Assembly: GCF_000278725.1 (NCBI RefSeq)
Contig: NZ_ALCA01000083.1
Location: 1-17,215, forward strand
From: Actinomyces sp. ICM47
GTDB lineage: Bacteria > Actinomycetota > Actinomycetes > Actinomycetales > Actinomycetaceae
DNA length: 17,215 bases
Reading direction: 5' to 3'
In this document: one piece after another, positions 14,918-17,215 of the stretch
Numbering within the stretch: the first letter of the stretch is position 1
Layout: every line of letters starts with the position of its first letter
Program-made: the position numbers and the translations under genes
The notes under the pieces: generated by a model
The model's input: only the letters and a program-made list of their open reading frames with translations
Told to the model about the DNA's origin: nothing
Database searches by the model: none

Positions 14918-14955
14918 CTGTGCCGCCCCGACGCAGCAGCATCGAGGCGGCACAG
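14918..14955 (-). terminator. Terminator of the dnaK-grpE-dnaJ-hspR operon
   Basis: CTGTGCCGCC (14918-14927) and GGCGGCACAG (14946-14955) form a perfect 10-bp stem with an 18-base loop, 30 bases beyond the hspR stop on the minus strand. Confidence 0.8.
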
Positions 14956-14984
14956 GTACGTCGATCAGCAGACGCGCGACCGTA

Positions 14985-15533
14985 TCAGCGGGAAATAATC
15001 GTTCCCTCGATGACAGATCGCACGCCCGAAGACGGTCCCGGCAGCGCGTGGCGTGTCGGAGTCCCGGAGGAAGCCAGGGACGCGAGCGCGCGCATCGGAT
15101 CCCACACGGTGAGCGATCCGCCGGAAGCGGCCGCGGGCTTCGAGGAGCGATCCCATGGACGCTGGCCTCGTCGCATCGGCATGACTTGGCCATCTGCGGA
15201 AGCCGCGAACACGCGGTTGCGGCGCGCCTCGGAGGCAGCGACGGCGTCGCGCAGGGCGTCACGTTCGGCTTCGAGAGCTTCGACGCGTCGCTCGAGTTCA
15301 AGGATCCGACGGATGCCAGCGAGGTTGATGCCCTCTTCCTGACTCATGCGCTGCACGTCACGCAGGCGTTGCACGTCGCGTTTCGTGTAGCGCCGTCCTC
15401 GTCCCTTCGTGCGGGCGGGGATGACCAGGCCCAGACGGTCGTATTGCCGCAGGGTTTGGGGGTGCATCCCCGCCAGCTCGGCCGCAACCGAGATGACGAA
15501 GGTGATCGGCTCGTCCGGGCCGGTCGTCGCCAT
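14985..15533 (-). CDS. hspR: Heat-shock repressor HspR (MerR family)
   Basis: 182 residues. It represses dnaK and clpB in actinobacteria by binding HAIR sites, usually with DnaK as co-repressor. The MerR-type winged helix is at about 14-80: VAAELAGMHPQTLRQYDRLGLV, then GRGRRYTKRDVQRLRDV, then a coiled coil (ILELERRVEALEAERDALRDAV). The VFAASADGQV...RRG block and TVWDP match the usual HspR C-terminus. About 35 further residues follow it, so the protein is longer than most HspR. GAGGAG lies 6 bases before the ATG, in the last codons of dnaJ, and only 3 bases separate the two genes. Its target site is visible at 7751-7775. Confidence 0.95.
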   Translation of the reverse strand: MATTGPDEPITFVISVAAELAGMHPQTLRQYDRLGLVIPARTKGRGRRYTKRDVQRLRDVQRMSQEEGINLAGIRRILELERRVEALEAERDALRDAVAASEARRNRVFAASADGQVMPMRRGQRPWDRSSKPAAASGGSLTVWDPMRALASLASSGTPTRHALPGPSSGVRSVIEGTIISR

Positions 15534-15536
15534 GAG

Positions 15537-16586
15537 TTACTCCTCAGCCGCCTTCGCCAGCGATGCTCGCACGTCGAGGTCACCCTCGGCCTTCGCCATG
15601 TCTTTCACGAGCTTCTTGAGTTCGCGGCTGGGCTTCGCGGGAACCTGGATGGACAGACGAGCGATAAGGTCACCCGTCGCCTTCGAGGTCTTCACTCCCT
15701 CGCCGCGCACGCGGATTTCCGCGCCCGAGGAGGAACCTGCAGGCACCTTGACCGTGGCCGTGTTGCCGTCGATCATGGGCACGTCGATGGTGGCACCGAG
15801 GATGGCCTCGGAGACTGTCACCGGCAGTGTCATGACCAGGTCGTTACCCTCGCGCGAGTACACGGGGTGGGGTTTGACCGTCACGGCAACCTCGAGGTCG
15901 CCGACGGGACCGCCGTGCATACCCGGCTTGCCATGCCCCTTGACGCGGACCTTCTGACCGTCCTTGATGCCCGCAGGGATGCGGACCTTGATCGGGGAGC
16001 CGCCGACCTTGATGGTCAAGGTCGCACCGTTGAGGGCCTGCCGGAAGGAGATGGACAGCTTCGCACGCACCGTCCCGCCCTTTTCGGGCGTGGGTGCCGC
16101 CTGCTGAGCATGGCCGCCGGCACCGAAGGGCGAGCCGTAGGGGTCGCCACCAAATCGCGCGCCCGCGCCGCCGCCCCCTCCGAAGAGGCCGGAGAGGATG
16201 TCCTCGAAACCAGCGCCGCCGCCGGGCATGCCGGAGGTCTGGAAGCGCACGTTATGGCCGCCGCCGCCAAAACCGCCGCCGTTGAAGCCACCGAAGAGGT
16301 CCTCGAAACCTCCCGTGCCGCCCGATCCGGCGGAGAAGCGTGCTCCGCCGCCGGCCATCGCGCGAATCGCGTCGTAGCGCTTGCGATCCTCATCGTTGGA
16401 CAGGACCGCGTATGCCTCACCAATTTCCTTGAACTTGGCTTCGGCTGTCTTGTCGCCCGGGTTCTGATCCGGGTGCCACTTGCGCGCCAGCTTGCGGTAG
16501 GCCTTCGTAATGGCCTTCTTGTCCGCTGTCTTATCAACTCCCAGGACCTTGTAGAAATCCTTCGAGAACCAATCCTGTTCACTCAC
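15537..16586 (-). CDS. dnaJ: DnaJ-family co-chaperone without zinc finger (CbpA/type II layout)
   Basis: 349 residues. It delivers substrates to DnaK and stimulates its ATPase. The J domain is at about 10-75 with H38-P-D40; then a Gly/Phe-rich stretch (about 79-165); then two beta-sandwich substrate domains, starting at KGGTVRAKLSISFRQAL, ending with a helical tail. The protein has no cysteine at all, so the four CxxCxGxG zinc-finger repeats of classical DnaJ are absent. The operon position (grpE before, hspR after) marks it as the DnaJ1 of the dnaK operon; a zinc-finger DnaJ may be elsewhere. The start is a GTG at 16586, with GAGG 9 bases before it and a 42-base gap to grpE. Confidence 0.95.
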   Translation of the reverse strand: MSEQDWFSKDFYKVLGVDKTADKKAITKAYRKLARKWHPDQNPGDKTAEAKFKEIGEAYAVLSNDEDRKRYDAIRAMAGGGARFSAGSGGTGGFEDLFGGFNGGGFGGGGHNVRFQTSGMPGGGAGFEDILSGLFGGGGGAGARFGGDPYGSPFGAGGHAQQAAPTPEKGGTVRAKLSISFRQALNGATLTIKVGGSPIKVRIPAGIKDGQKVRVKGHGKPGMHGGPVGDLEVAVTVKPHPVYSREGNDLVMTLPVTVSEAILGATIDVPMIDGNTATVKVPAGSSSGAEIRVRGEGVKTSKATGDLIARLSIQVPAKPSRELKKLVKDMAKAEGDLDVRASLAKAAEE

Positions 16587-16628
16587 GCGCGTTTCACCTC
16601 ACTTTCAGTCACGAGCGTGTTGTTGCTG

Positions 16629-17215
16629 TTATTCAGGGTTATTCACCAGCACCTTCGCGGCGCGCACGACGCGTTCGCCGCGGCGGTAGCCGCTGGTGAG
16701 GACCTGCCCGATGACGGGGTGATCAACGTCAGCGCTGGTGGTGGCCATGAGGGCGTCGTGCAGGTTCGGGTCGAAGTCCTCACCTGCGGCACCGTAGCGT
16801 TCCAGTTCGAAGCGTGTCTTGAGGGTGTCCTCGAGCTTCGTGGCGATGGACGCAAAGGGACCGTCCTCCAGGTCACCGTGTGCGCGGGCGGCGGCGATGT
16901 CGTCGAGGACGCTGATAAGCGCGTCGATGACCTCATCCTGGCCCGCGGTCTTATGGCCGGGAATGGCTTCCTTGGAGCGACGTACGTAGTTGGCGTACTC
17001 CTGGCCCTGGTTGTACAGCTCGGCGTTGACGCGGGCCAGCTGGTCCTCGACGCTCGCGATGCGTTCGAGAGCCTTGGCGAGGTCGGAGTCCCCGACCTGT
17101 TCCTCGAAGGCGCTCATGTCGTCGGCAGGGGCCTCGGACGAGGCCTGGGCGGCGTCATCCGAACCGGGCGCGGTCTCGCTGTTCTCGGGTGTGTGGGCCG
17201 TCTGGTCGGCCGGGG
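16629..17215 (-). CDS. grpE: Nucleotide exchange factor GrpE, N-terminus off the right edge
   Basis: 194 residues are visible. GrpE releases ADP from DnaK. Seen: an acidic Ala/Glu/Asp-rich N-terminal stretch (17115-17213), a long coiled coil (LAKALERIASVEDQLARVNAELYNQ), YANYVRRSKEA, and the C-terminal beta domain with VDHPVIGQVLTSGYRRGERVVRAAKVLV. An internal ATG at 17117 has no ribosome site, and the frame stays open to the window edge, so the true start lies to the right. It is co-oriented with dnaJ and hspR, and dnaK is expected just upstream. Confidence 0.95.
   Translation of the reverse strand, partial: PADQTAHTPENSETAPGSDDAAQASSEAPADDMSAFEEQVGDSDLAKALERIASVEDQLARVNAELYNQGQEYANYVRRSKEAIPGHKTAGQDEVIDALISVLDDIAAARAHGDLEDGPFASIATKLEDTLKTRFELERYGAAGEDFDPNLHDALMATTSADVDHPVIGQVLTSGYRRGERVVRAAKVLVNNPE

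Overview
The window is high-GC actinobacterial chromosome, most likely from Actinomycetaceae (an Actinomyces/Schaalia-type organism; the genus is inference). The evidence is the HspR/HAIR heat-shock circuitry, a MurT/GatD pair for lipid II amidation, GC-rich coding with strong GC3 bias, mostly GC-rich hairpin terminators without U-tracts, and at least two genes that look leaderless.

Layout, left to right. (1) 1-2349, minus: a secreted Pro/Glu-linker surface protein with two HxH-containing actinobacterial wall repeats, cut off by the left edge. A near-perfect Zur/Fur-like palindrome sits in its promoter. (2) 2497-3312, plus: exonuclease III (xthA), ending at a convergent hairpin terminator. 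(3) 3393-4987, minus: a two-gene unit of a TetR regulator and a serine-beta-lactamase-fold hydrolase with an ATGA overlap, with an operator-like palindrome on the promoter -10. (4) 5063-7675, minus: clpB, whose upstream region carries a perfect HAIR element (HspR site) with a SigH-type -35 inside it. (5) 7812-8474, minus: a YbjN-family protein. (6) 8819-10285, minus: a DUF418-type polytopic membrane protein. (7) 10379-11892, minus: two tandem paralogous two-TM proteins of unknown function, each with its own matching promoter and terminator. (8) 12042-14089, minus: murT-gatD, overlapping by GTGA. (9) 14090-14984: a large gene-free stretch with a likely small RNA on the plus strand (three hairpins, the last a textbook terminator with U5) and an unusual cluster of 20-bp repeats. 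(10) 14985-17215, minus: hspR, dnaJ and the 3' part of grpE, the end of a dnaK-grpE-dnaJ-hspR operon whose dnaK lies off the right edge.

How the genes connect. HspR (made at 14985-15533) should repress clpB through the HAIR element at 7751-7775, so regulator and target are both in view. MurT and GatD together amidate the D-Glu of lipid II. The two-TM paralogs, the DUF418 protein and the surface protein are envelope proteins.

The points most worth follow-up are the small-RNA candidate, the 20-bp repeat cluster with two mutually exclusive foldbacks, the tandem paralog pair, and the absence of zinc-binding cysteines from both MurT and DnaJ in a window that also carries a Zur-like box.
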